DNA from: Anticarsia gemmatalis | Taxonomy: Eukaryota > Arthropoda > Insecta > Lepidoptera > Erebidae | Direction of reading: 5' to 3' | Assembly (NCBI RefSeq): GCF_050436995.1 | Contig: NC_134747.1 | Coordinates: 6,765,501-6,829,500, forward strand | DNA: 64,000 nucleotides | Part shown: positions 12,119 through 23,500 of the stretch, one piece after another | How positions within the stretch are numbered: position 1 is the stretch's first letter | Layout of the letters: each line of letters begins with the position of its first letter | The notes under the pieces: generated by a model | Seen by the model: the letters and a program-made list of their open reading frames with translations, nothing else | Databases searched by the model: none | What the model was told of the DNA's origin: nothing | Position numbers and translations under genes: made by a program

Positions 12119-13074
12119 TACAAGTTATAAACATAAAAATAAAAACGAAAAGTTGTTTATGTTTCCCATTACAAATCACTAAGGATAATTACTTCGTCTA
12201 CACATTTTCGCATTTTAACGCGATCACTTTATTCAAAAAACAATAAAGATTATATTATTATCACAACAACAAGTATCTACACAAGCATTGTCCGGGCAGA
12301 ATCCAGATTGAGGGTTATCATACTAAATAATAATAATTACAGTCCAGTGTTGCCAACTACTTGTGAGAAGAATTTAAATAAATCGCCTATCGGACGTCAT
12401 GCGTCACCCTCTCTTATTTCTTTAATATTGCTATTTCTTGTACTTGCTCTATATTCAGATATCTAGACAAAGTTTTTAGCGCGTAATAAGCAAGTGCGTA
12501 CTAGCTCATCATCAGAAGCAGGCTAAAAATCATATTTTGACTTATCATATCTTCGCTTTATGCAAAAACATGAATCATAATCATTATTAACATAGTCCGT
12601 AACATGAATAAACTTTGATAGTAAGTAAATTTAATAAATGATCATTATTATTTTTTGTGCGTCTTTTTTGTACTTTGGGACTACCGAGCTCCGGATTTTT
12701 GGAAGGCGTGCGGTGAGGCCGAAGCTAAGGCATAGAGGCATCTTTAGAAAACTGGAAAACTGAGGTTCTATGTGGCTATGGCATTAAACCATTTAAAACA
12801 TGTAAAAAATGGCAGGCGAAATTTGCCAACTCACAAACTGGGCCCCTAAACTACTCGCTCAAAATGTATAGGGACGTGAGCGCGAGCCTCTTTATGTTAG
12901 TCACTAATGAATGAGACAGTTGACACTTGACAGTAATGACAGTTGTTTATCATATAGTCAGTGAAATGACAAGTTGTTTGAATTTATTTTGCGAGTTATT
13001 ATGAAATGTGAATATTGAATTTAAATCAAACACATAAACAAAACTGCAGATAATATTCATATATTCTAGGAAAA
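12119..13074. promoter_or_regulatory. Divergent promoter region between frizzled and APC5
   Basis: The two start codons point away from each other across these 956 bp, so both promoters and 5' leaders must lie here unless there are distant upstream exons. The middle (about 12660-12780) has a GC-richer tract. I could not assign a TATA box or initiator with confidence. The bases just before the APC5 start (ATTCTAGGAAAAATGG) could also be a 5' leader acceptor. Confidence 0.4.
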
Positions 13075-16000
13075 ATGGAGGTTGGATCGGAAAACTTAGA
13101 TTTCATTAAGTTAGTAAATGTCAAAGGAAACATTGAGAATATTACTCCTCATAAAATAGCTGTTGTAGCATTTATTCGAGAGTATGGATTGCTGAAGATT
13201 GAAGGTTTGTAATTAATAGAACCAATCTGTGTATTTGTCTATATTTTAGATGTATCTTTTTATTTATCAATCAAGGACCAGCTTTTTTACTTACTTTTTA
13301 TGTTTTATGTTTAAAAAGTTTTCTATTTGTTTTGTTTTCAGCAAACAGGTTGATAGATTGTACTATAGCTCCCAAATATAGGAAGGATTTTTGCATGTTA
13401 GCCCTCAAGCTTATTCAGGTAAATAAATCTCTCAGTGGATTCAGTTTTCATATGTAAACAAAAAGATACCTACCCAATTATTTTGGCACATTTCTTTCCA
13501 GTGTCCAGATATGGAGTTTAAAGAACTAGAAGCACTATTAACAGATGGACGTTACAACTTACTGAGCGTACATCTACAGAATTTTTGTGTCCGTCTTCAA
13601 AACATTTACATCAATGGAGTCAGTGCACTCATGGACTGTGTCACTTCTACTGTAGACAAACTTATGATTGAGTCTAATCCTTGTATTATGGCTAGATATA
13701 GTGTTTTAGGTAATCATCTCATAACATAGTGTGGTCCAATATTTCACTATTCAGTAATAGATTTAAGAATAATCTTGGTTTTGGCTTTCAGGATTATATC
13801 TCAGAAGAATACTCCTCAATTTAGATAAATTAACATTTGTTCAGGTTGTATCCTTGTACAAGTCATTTTGTTTGTATTACCAAAAGGGTAGGCCTGGTCA
13901 AATGATAAGATCCTTGAGTAAAGAGGTAACCTATGCTTTTAGATTTTTCGTATTATTCCAGAATTATAGATTTTTGTTTTTATTTACATTATACTTCTTA
14001 TTATAGAAATTAAATAACATGGAATCTCAGAGCAATGCATCACCTGTAACACCTGAAGAAATCAAACCACTAGAGCTGTCAATGAAAATGAATATTATTG
14101 ATAGAGATAAGTATGTAAATATCAAACTATACAATCAAGAAAAGTATTATTATTACACATAATAAAAAAATTGATTGTTCTTACAATTTGTTATGTGCTA
14201 ACAATTCCATATAGTAGATATATAAACAAGCAATCTAATCTATACATTGTATATTTTAGCAGTTTTGATGAAGGTGGTCAATGGTCAAGAAAGCAAGCAG
14301 AGTTATTCACGGCCCAGCAAGCAAATTTATTACATATCAACGAGAAGAAAGCCATGCCACCCAGACAACTACAGAAAACGATCATTCAAATCATGAATGA
14401 CATTCCAGATTTTCCAGACATCGTCAGTAATTATATTTTGAAGTCTCGAAATCGTACGAATGGTCATGGTTCACATCGTTTATTTTAATTTCCAGCATTT
14501 TCTCAGTTTCCTAAACTGCATCCGGACCAAAGAGTTCAGCGGCGCCCAAGACTCCCTGTACAACTACTTCGATCGCACCATATTCAACTCGGCCGCGAAC
14601 AACTCATGCGACCGGACGAAAAACTTTCGATACGCGGCGTTGAACAGAGCCGCCATGCACACCCACTTCGGCCACAAGTACGTGTTTCCTAAACCGCGTT
14701 CGGCCCTTCACGAAACTGTCGATCGCAGGCGTACGAGCTCTAATGCGAACACCATCCGTCAGGTCGGTGGCCATGGAGGCGGTGCGCGAGGCGCTGGCGC
14801 GCGCGCAGGAGGCGGCCGACCCCGTGGGGCTGCTGGGCGCGGCCGCGTGGGGCGCGCTGGCGGGCGGGCGCGCGCGCCGCGCCGCGCTGCTGACCCGCGA
14901 GCCGCGCGTGACGCCGGCCGCGCACGCGCCGCACGCGGCCCACGCGCCGCACGCCGCGCACGCGCCGCGCGCTCCTCCCTCGCCGCGCCTCACCGCCGTC
15001 GTGGCGCAGCTGCTCGCCCAGCATACCGCCGTCAACGGCGCTAACCCGGCTCACATCTTTCAGGTCAGTCGATTCCTCTCTGAATATAGTTTGATTTCCC
15101 ATTTTTCATGTGCATGCGTACGTAGTATCTACGAACGGCTACGATCGGATGGTCGATAGGCGAAGAGAATTCTGTTAGAGTATCGAGATCGATCGATACG
15201 CTAAAAAAAATCTCGATACTTTAATACTTTATATCGGTGTGGTTATGTTTTTCAGTAAGAGGTGGATTCTCTGTTATTCGGAGATCATCTTAAATTTGTT
15301 TATTGCAGGTCATAATGAGAGGAGACTCGATCAATTACTTACACTCGATGACGGATCTTTCTATGGCCGCCCTAGCGAATACGGCGGCGTTGTGGTCGCT
15401 CTACGGTAAAACTGAGATGGCGTCGGTGACCTGCCAGCTTCTTCTCGGACTCAATACGAGTATGTAAACCTTTCCCAATACTCTCTTCGGACGTCGACAG
15501 TAGCCGTCGCGTGTCCTAATGAAAATACGCTGAAAGCTCCGTTTGCATTCAGTTTGCGGGGCCGCTCTAGTGTTGGCCGTCGATAAAGAACGTTTCGTAA
15601 ATAGAAAATCGCATCACAGTAAAAAGAAGGGCGAGGCGTCACACTGAGTTGACCGGGCGCGTATGACAGGGCCTCACGGTTTGTGGTTGCAGAGTGCACG
15701 GTGGGCGCGGGCAGCGTGTGGCACGCCACGGAGGCGCTGGCGGCGGGCGGCGCGGGCGCCGTGGCGTGCCTGGCGTGGCGCGGCGCGGCGGCGCTGGGCG
15801 CGTCGCTCGCCTCGCAGCTGCGCGTGGCGCCCGCCGCCGCCATCGCCACGCGCTTCCGAGCCGCGCACGCGCTCTACGCGGGTACGTACTCACCTCATTT
15901 AATGTTCTATGTTGGAGAGGCTCAAAACCTAGCCGAAGATCGCACTCTATATTTGCGTTCTAGCTTGCCTGGTCCCGTTTCAATTAATCCGGGCTTCGTA

Positions 16001-16984
16001 TTTTAATGAAAATAACGATCGGGATTTACTGCATAAATGTGTTATCGTCTATGTTAAGTGAGTTATCTGAGAGACTATAATGATCCGAAATTATTACTTT
16101 TAGGGAAGTGGGAAGAAGCCGAAGAGAGTATACGACAGTTGGCCTCCTCCGATAGATGGGAGAGTCAACTGTTGAAGGCGGAGATGTACTATCTCAAGGG
16201 AGACGCCACGGAGGCGCTCGAATCGTTATACGATATCTTAGATTTCTGCAAGACGGAAGACGACAGCCTTCATTTCATATCGTTACGAGTGAAAGCGATG
16301 ATTCTAATGTCACAAGTGCAGCACTCGTTTAGTAATATTCAGTCGACAAATATAATGCTACTAAACGAAGCGCTATGGTTAGCTAAGTCCTATCATCTAC
16401 ATTACTGGGCAGCCACGGCTGAAATGCATTTAGCGAATGTACAACTGAGTATGGGTTGTGCAAAGAATGCTCTTACTCTTGCGAGAAAAGCGTTACCTAC
16501 GATAATGGCAGATGGTAGCGCTTATGATATGGCTAGAGGTAATTATTAAAATCAAATCTACCATGTTTCAAAATTGGAAAACGTTGATACCTAAATGGTA
16601 CTACACTCTAATTTATTTTTCTCAGCTTTGCTGTTATACACTAAATGCCGGATAGCAACAGCAGCGCCTTGTGGTGAAGCGCGATTTCAAGTACTGCAGT
16701 CGTGTTGTGAAGCGTTAGACTGTGTTAAAAAGTACTTCTCCAAAGTTGGAGCCCACGTCAGAATGCTACAGACATTTTACTTACAGGTACGGCAAATATT
16801 TTGTTGATGTTTTTACAGTCTGTTTTCTCGTCTAACATGATAAATTGATTTTTGATATTTCCAGGCGCAACTGTACCACGATATGGGAAATCATGCAGCA
16901 AGAAACCAAAGTGCTTGGATGTACAGACAATTAGAATTACTGAATTGTGTAGAACCATCAAATATGTTGTTAGTTATGTATTAA
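13075..16984 (+). CDS. APC5: Anaphase-promoting complex subunit 5
   Basis: APC5 is a TPR-containing scaffold subunit of the APC/C ubiquitin ligase that drives mitotic exit. The exons are 13075-13204, 13342-13418, 13502-13709, 13792-13925, 14007-14110, 14260-14422, 14496-14677, 14763-15063, 15309-15459, 15693-15881, 16104-16538, 16626-16786 and 16865-16984. They join in frame to 784 aa, against about 755 in human. Family landmarks include PPRQLQKTIIQIMNDIPDFP, the HFLSFLNCIRTKEFSGAQDS block, the ALNRAAMHTHFGH TPR turn, TAALWSLYGKTEMA and the C-terminal helical repeats ending QLYHDMGNHAARNQ. Exons 8 and 10 are strikingly GC-rich, and exon 8 has a degenerate His-Ala-Pro repeat near AHAPHAAHAPHAAHAPRAP. 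Exon 8 begins at the acceptor CCGTCAG (14762), chosen because it restores HKSVAMEAVREAL. AATAAA follows the stop. It converges with INTS2. The Drosophila orthologue is ida. Confidence 0.93.
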
Positions 16985-16989
16985 ATAAA
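16984..16989 (+). terminator. Likely poly(A) signal of APC5
   Basis: AATAAA overlaps the end of the TAA stop codon. If it is used, the 3' UTR is extremely short. A later signal cannot be excluded. Confidence 0.4.
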
Positions 16990-17936
16990 CAAAGCCAATA
17001 ATAATCATACGTTATTAATCTTAGATCTATAAAACCTAATATAATTTGACCAGAACACGTGCAAAACTTCATCCCCTATAGACATTTAAGGAGTTGATTT
17101 CAGAAAAGATCAAGCAAGTATGCAGATACCGTTGGTCGTAGGGGAATTTCAAAAAAATGGCACATCGTTAATTTAGGCATGTCCCTCGACTTCCAAAATT
17201 TTTTCTCGAAGTTGTATAATATGATTAATTTTGATTTAATTTTTAACGGAAAATGCATTTCTTATACTTCTTTTCTATGTTTCAATTATTTGAATAAAGT
17301 AAAAACTGATTTTTTTACACTAGGTTTTATCACACCAGACCCCTCAATTTCGACCTGTCCCCAGTGCAATCTGCAACTTAAAAATTAAATTTTGAAGTAA
17401 AATTTCCTCGAATACCTCAAAATATTTTGGTGAATTCGGTTAAAATTAACTTTTTTTTCATTCCAATGAAGTACAATTGTAATAAAATGTTATATTTATT
17501 GAATAAAAAAATATTTATTGTTGTCCCCGAAATTCGCTCTTTCCGGACATGTCGGGTTTGTTACCACGATTTCTTGCGGAAATTCCTTACTAAAACGTAC
17601 TTTGTTTTATTTTTCTAATATTTCGACTCATGTGCAAAGGATCGGCAATTTTTAAAACTAGAATTTCGGTGTTATTTGTCGCCAGTGGAAGTGAGTTGTG
17701 TGCGCAGCCGCAGTGAACCAAAATTTACTGTCAGGTTTGTAACTAATTCATTTGTAACTGTACCATACATGTTTTATATGGTTGCATTCATGTAAAAGAA
17801 CTAGTTTTAATAAACAATTTGGTGCTGATAATTTAACCATAAGATAAATAGAATTACTAATTTATTTTTTTGAAAGTGCGACGGGCTGATTATGTTACTT
17901 CGGTTTTGTTACTATACGTAAGGTAACATATATAGT

Positions 17937-19321
17937 CCGGTCAAATTAGACCAAAAAATCAGTAAACCCACGACAAATTCAGGGGAAGCTGAAAATTCTT
18001 AAAATTGTTTAAATTATAATTATAAACATTGTCTTAAAAGTCCCAACCGATCCCATGTAAGGAAAAAATTTTAGCGGGGTAATAAGGTCCAAAAAATGAG
18101 TTTTTCGCGATTTTCTTGAAAACGGTAAGTTTTATCGCAAAATTACCCCAGACATAATTTGTAGATCAGGGAATTTCCTATAAAAAAGGTATCAATAATT
18201 TTTTCCCTAAAAGCCACCGCTTCTGAGATATAACGATGCAAAAAATTGCGAGTGTCATAATACACTCATACACTACTTCAACTTGCTTTAGCAATTATAA
18301 TATTAAAAGAAGTTGAAATCGATGACATCATGGATGCTGATTTAATAATTAATATCGAAAATATAGTAGATAAATTTTTTTCATACAATGATATTGAAAA
18401 TGATGAAATATCTGGAGCTTTACTTAATAAACTGAATCAAAAACTTAAGGATTATGAGGAACGAGGACCAACAGCGAAACTTTGGATTCAATATTTTTAT
18501 ATGGTTTCAATTCTTAAAGAGTTTTTAAGAGCTGAACGTATGGGGGATTGGAAAGCTCATTTAAACTGCGTCAAAGAAATGCTTCCTTACTTTCACGCGT
18601 CTGGACATTTTCCGTATGCTAAGTCTGCACACCTATACTTGCAGGATATGCTACAATTAGAGAATTTCATAGATCCTGAAGTCTATAAAAAAATTTCAGA
18701 AGGATTCTTCACTGTGAGACGTTCAGACAAATTAAGCTGTGGCACTTCAACGGACATGGTAATTGAGCAGTCTATGATGAAAGCTATGAAGACAGATGGA
18801 GGTATTGCTCGAGGAAGAAGCACAAAACAGAGTGTCATAAGTAAATGGGTTTATAGTATGCATGCAATGAATACAGTTTGTGAAAAATTAGAAGATTTGG
18901 CTAATGTTAGGATGGATACGACCGAGCAGCATGTTGATGCAAGTGATTCACGAGTAAAAAAAGATGCTAAAGACTTACGAAAACTTTTGGAATGGTTCTC
19001 AATACATAATCCTTTTCCAGAGGTTTTGCATCGTTATATCTCAGAAGCGGTAGCTTTTAGGGAAAAAATTATTGATACCTTTTTTATAGGAAATTCCCTG
19101 ATCTACAAATTATGTCTGGGGTAATTTTGCGATAAAACTTACCGTTTTCAAGAAAATCGCGAAAAACTCATTTTTTGGACCTTATTACCCCGCTAAAATT
19201 TTTTCCTTACATGGGATCGGTTGGGACTTTTAAGACAATGTTTATAATTATAATTTAAACAATTTTAAGAATTTTCAGCTTCCCCTGAATTTGTCGTGGG
19301 TCAAATGTCTAAATTGACCGG
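17937..19321. mobile_element. Long-armed foldback element with a coding loop
   Basis: The inverted arms are about 307 bp (17937-18243) and about 298 bp (19024-19321), highly similar with a few indels. They begin CCGGTCAA and end in the complement, flanked by AGT on both sides (17934-17936 and 19322-19324), a possible 3-bp target duplication. The loop of about 780 bp is almost entirely the plus-strand ORF 18330-19124, which runs about 100 bases into the right arm. A transcript of the whole element would form a long double-stranded stem. It is either an insertion within the larger element or that element's own internal structure; the matching AGT flanks favour an insertion. Confidence 0.75.
18330..19124 (+). 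CDS. Transposon-associated protein of unknown function (264 aa)
   Basis: This intact frame has no intron. Residues about 50-110 contain AKLWIQYFYMVSILKEFL, AERMGDWKAHLNCVKEMLPY and ASGHFPYAKSAHLYLQDM. Later blocks are VRRSDKLSCGTSTDMVIEQS, GGIARGRSTKQSVISKWV and DTTEQHVDASDSRVKKDAKD. I recall this block order from many repeat-associated, uncharacterised proteins in insects and cnidarians; I know of no established biochemical role and no obvious DDE triad. Relatives as I remember them are longer at both ends, so this copy is probably a fragment. Its last 30 or so residues (from about VAFREKIID onward) are encoded within the right inverted-repeat arm and are likely not native. It lacks host-gene features and its AT-rich codons resemble the surrounding repeat. 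Confidence 0.6.
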   Translation: MDADLIINIENIVDKFFSYNDIENDEISGALLNKLNQKLKDYEERGPTAKLWIQYFYMVSILKEFLRAERMGDWKAHLNCVKEMLPYFHASGHFPYAKSAHLYLQDMLQLENFIDPEVYKKISEGFFTVRRSDKLSCGTSTDMVIEQSMMKAMKTDGGIARGRSTKQSVISKWVYSMHAMNTVCEKLEDLANVRMDTTEQHVDASDSRVKKDAKDLRKLLEWFSIHNPFPEVLHRYISEAVAFREKIIDTFFIGNSLIYKLCLG

Positions 19322-20308
19322 AGTAATAGTCGGACCGAAAAAGTAACAAAACCGACGTCAAAAAGCTAGTCTTACATGCTGTTGTTTCGATATTGATATT
19401 TTACTTGTTAACTACAAAATACGTTAAAATTACATTAGAGATTAGAATTATTTGTATGTTTATAATTGATTAATCATTATTTATTTGAGATATGTGTATA
19501 TTTATAATTAAAAAAAAAAATATTTTATTTACAGCTTAACTATTCTGCAACTTCTGGAGCAATCTGTGATAAAAAAATATATATAAAATAAATAATTGTG
19601 ATATAAAAACAATAAAAATATATTATGTTGAATAATTTGTAAGTATTAATGAGTAAATAATGCCTGTATGTTTAATTCGTAGAAACATACAATTAGTTGC
19701 GCTTTAATATTATGCCATAGGTCCATGTAAACTAAACCTTACGATTTTGTTACTTTCGGTTTTGCTACTGTCCCTCAAATATTTCTAAGGTTTTTATCGA
19801 TTTTACGAAAAACTCTTCAACCTATGAAAAAATATGGGCTCTGGATCCAAACTTATTGATATTTAACGTTTTTTTAACAAGTTTCTGATGGGATCTGGAG
19901 CATTTCATGGTAATAGCATAAAAAATAATTGTCAATTTGGAACCCATGGTAACAAAACCGAGATAAAATTGATTGCATTTAATTTTAATATCATTATTTT
20001 CGCCTTGATAATTCGCCAGTAATTAAAAGATATTTTTGCTATCCAGAAAAAAATATTAAATTGCTGGAATTCGTGTTGTTTCATTTATATTCAATTTTAA
20101 GTTTAGTATCAAAACGGACACTTCCTACTTGCCTACCCCCAATTTTAAGCATTTTTCTCCTTTAATCTTAATGAACATGAAAAAAACCTATTTTTTTTAC
20201 AAACTAGATACTATGATTATTTTAATTTCATCCAAAATAATATCCTAGAGCATCATTAAAATTTTGAATAAGAAATTCAAGTAGTGTGCCATTTTTTTGA
20301 AATTCCCC

Positions 20309-20561
20309 GTATACCTCCGTGCATCGAGAAGCACGTAAAGCCGTGGGTCAAACGCCTGACGTCTCACTGGTCATGTCGGTCATATGTTCACAGATATCCA
20401 TCTAGCTATGAGACGAAATAGTTAGTTCTTGTTTATTGTACACAAATTAGAAGCCGAATATCGGCTAGAAGGATATTATCATTAAATAATTTATTCGGTT
20501 AAATAAAACGATATTCTTACTTATACATTATTTTAATATCTATCTAGTTTGATTGCAATAT
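20309..20561. repeat. Possible LINE remnant and INTS2 3' UTR
   Basis: The sequence just outside the transposon end, with GAAGCACGTAAAGCCGTGGG, resembles the 3' region of an RTE-like LINE common in moths as I remember it. This is an unverified memory match. The remainder should be the 3' UTR of INTS2. Confidence 0.35.
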
Positions 20562-23500
20562 TTAGTACAGCTTATCATTTAGAAGTGCGTTGTCTACTAT
20601 CTCAGACATCGTTAATTTTATGTCTCTGCATAAAACCTCAGCAACCAAGACTTTTGTCTCTGGTTGTGCTTCTGCGGGGACGTAAGCGCCTTCTCCTAAT
20701 ATACTAGTATCGTTCCAGCAGTGTCCGAGAGAAGCTTGCGATTCGCATATTCGTCCAAGTTGTAACAACAATGAAGTAATGTCTTCCAAAAGTGAAGGGA
20801 ATGCCGTACAGATTCGTACGAGAGATTTCAAGACCGGTTGAAATAGTTCCAAACGCAAGTCACTTGGGAGCACCGATAATAACGTAGATAGTGTGTTAAC
20901 ACACAGCCTCGCTATAGACATGGCTTTCGGTAATGCATATTGTATGGATAAATGGGACACAAGATCGACGGCAAATATCTGTTTTTCGAGAGAAGCTTGA
21001 CTGAGAAGTTCTGGTATAAAATCAAGACATATATGCATAGAGGGTATTCCTTGAACAGTAACAGGAAGAAGTTCTCGCGGATATCCTTGAAAATGTACCA
21101 GTTTAGCGAGGGATGGCTCCGAAATAAATATTTGATGAAGGAAAGAGCATATTATACTTCTAACTTCTCGCAAAGACCACATCAGTTCAGGTTTAGATTC
21201 GTCTTCTGGTGTCTCTAAACACGCTTCTAATAATATTTGAAGAGCAGCACTCTCCTGTGCGGCTACTAAGGCATTCTTTAATTCTTCTCTTTCGGCATCT
21301 GATGTAAGTTGACCACTTTTTTCAAGTAATGGTTTATCAAGTAAATGTCTACTGAGTTGACTTCTAGACGCAGCTAAACTCGCCTCTAAAATCCTTAAAA
21401 TTATTTTCAGTATCGGTCCACATCTAAAAACACGTATATCGCATCGCAATACTTGAAGCGGATCTACTAAAACATTCTCTTGCGTAATAGTAACGTTTTT
21501 GGTAATGCCATTGATGTCCAATAATGCATTGATCGTCATAATCCACAGGCAGCGAGGTAGCACTGTGTTTAAGCGCAGCCAAACTTCATGATATAATTCT
21601 TGTATATGCCGAGGTACTTGATCACCAAGTACATTTTTAAAGTACTTCACAAATGTTTCAGCAAAAGGCCAAATATCAGTTGGGTTTTTATTGAGCATAG
21701 CTTTTAATATTTTTCCTGTTTTGTAAGGGTTTTCTTCAATAGTCTGTAAGGCCTCATTTATTGACGTATCCGAAAGGTTTACGTCGACTTGATGGCGATT
21801 AATATCTCCAAAGATTTGATCATCCATCCAGTCATCAACAAGTGATAACTGAGGGAAGTGAGTGGCTAACAGACGCAGTAAAGGGCTGAATAACCCTCCA
21901 TAGCTCATTTGGTCCTTTTGAGCTTGGTGCAATAAATATTTTATTGGTAGTTCTGATAAAAAGGCTGCAGAATAACTTTTAACTTTCCTCCCGTTTGCGA
22001 TAAGTGTAGCTGTATTTGATAGTCTCACATCCTCATATAATAAGAGGTAGTATATTAATAAAAGTTGCGACGCTAATGTTGGTTTTTCAATAGTTATGTC
22101 AATTGCTGATTCTCCATTGTCGACTTCCATTGGTGTAAATGGTTTAGTTTGTACATCAAAATTAGCTCCGAAAATGGAATTTCGGAAAACTTTTCTGATT
22201 TCTTCTTCCATTATGGGTTTATTTACATATTCGTTTGTACCCTTGTTGTTGATAACAAGAATAGAGTTGACATAAACTTCTACTAATGCTGGCATGACTG
22301 GATGTAGTGGTGCCGTACAGTTGCATATTTGGCGGTATATCCAATTTTTTATTGGGACTTTATGTTTAGAAAATGCTCGAGATTTTAACAGTTGATGTAT
22401 GCAATGAACTGGTAAATAACCAGGAATATTGCTGTTCAAATTAACTGTGACTGGCACTTTTACAGCATGGGCTGTAACAACCTGCAAAATTTTAAAACAA
22501 TAGTTTATTAATGTGGCTAACTACTGATGTGGTACTATTATTGAGCACAAAAATATCTTACTTACTTGTTCAGTAAATATTTCTTGTGTAAATGCCTGTT
22601 TTATTCTAGCCAGACCATTCGGGCGGACTGGCACTCGCATGCCCAGAGTGGCACATACAAGTTCACCCACAGCAGTGAGCTGTCCTGAGTGGAAGTGAAT
22701 TGCTATTAGTAACAACATTTCGCCAAATGATGCCGTCACTCCTGAATTGCTGAAACAGTAAGATATATTTCTGTTAGATACCATTCATATAACTTAATTT
22801 TTCATGTAAATATTAATTTAAGCATTTCATTAATATATTTTCAAATATTCAATTGATTGCACATAGTGACACAAATATGTAATACATATATTATTCTTTA
22901 GTTAGTTAAAATGTAATACTGTATGAGAATAATTAATTTTAGACATCACAATACCTTTCAAAGTATGCTTCCTCCTTTACCAACCACTGCACCCATTCAA
23001 TGGCTTTTTTTTCATGTTCAGGTGCAGCTAAAACAATTATATCATTATGAGAGATCAAGCAGTTTGTCTTAATTAAATATTTAATAATTAAAAGGTACTT
23101 ACCCATCAGAGATGGACAAGCCAGTATCATACATAAGCTTAAAGAAACAAATCGAACTCCAGCCGGTGTAGGTGGTGGTTTCTGGGTAACGAGTCTCAAC
23201 AAGCCAGCAACTTCATCATCTTGAAACTTAATCCCTGCAATGCCTCTAAGTGCACAATAAAGCCTCAAAAGTGCAGAGGCATCAACACCAGCAGTGGCTT
23301 CCTTCAATCTGTTAAGCAATTCTTGACGTAATTTAGTTAATGCTGCATGACCATCCCCTTTGCCCCTTTTGTGCGAGTTCCGCAAGAATGTCGCAAACCA
23401 AGCTCTGCTTGTTTGATCTGATCCAAGTATAAGCCCAGACATGAAAGAAACCTGTGAAAAGAAACAAGATACAAATTACAGTTTGCAATTAAATAAATAT

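Larger units (their letters stand above)
17141..20308. mobile_element. 3.2-kb DNA transposon with 24-bp terminal inverted repeats
   Basis: A 24-bp end (GGGGAATTTCAAAAAAATGG followed by CACA) at 17141-17164 is repeated exactly in inverse at 20285-20308. Both outer flanks show GTA (17138-17140 and 20309-20311), consistent with a 3-bp target duplication. Internal copies of a TTCGGTTTTGTTAC-like motif occur near 17899, 19340, 19755 and 19948 in both orientations, like subterminal binding sites. A second inverted-repeat element (17937-19321) lies inside it. The outer flank at about 20309-20400 resembles, from memory, the 3' part of a moth LINE, so the insertion may have hit an older repeat. I saw no transposase frame outside the inner element. 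Confidence 0.7.

Noticed and set aside
14604..15102. Long open frames antisense to or out of frame with APC5 exon 8
   Set aside because: They are Ala/Arg/Pro-rich shadows of a GC-rich exon where stop codons are scarce; the APC5 frame explains the sequence.
15639..15963. Several overlapping frames around APC5 exon 10
   Set aside because: Same reason as exon 8: GC-rich DNA without stops, while the real exon joins in phase at both sides.
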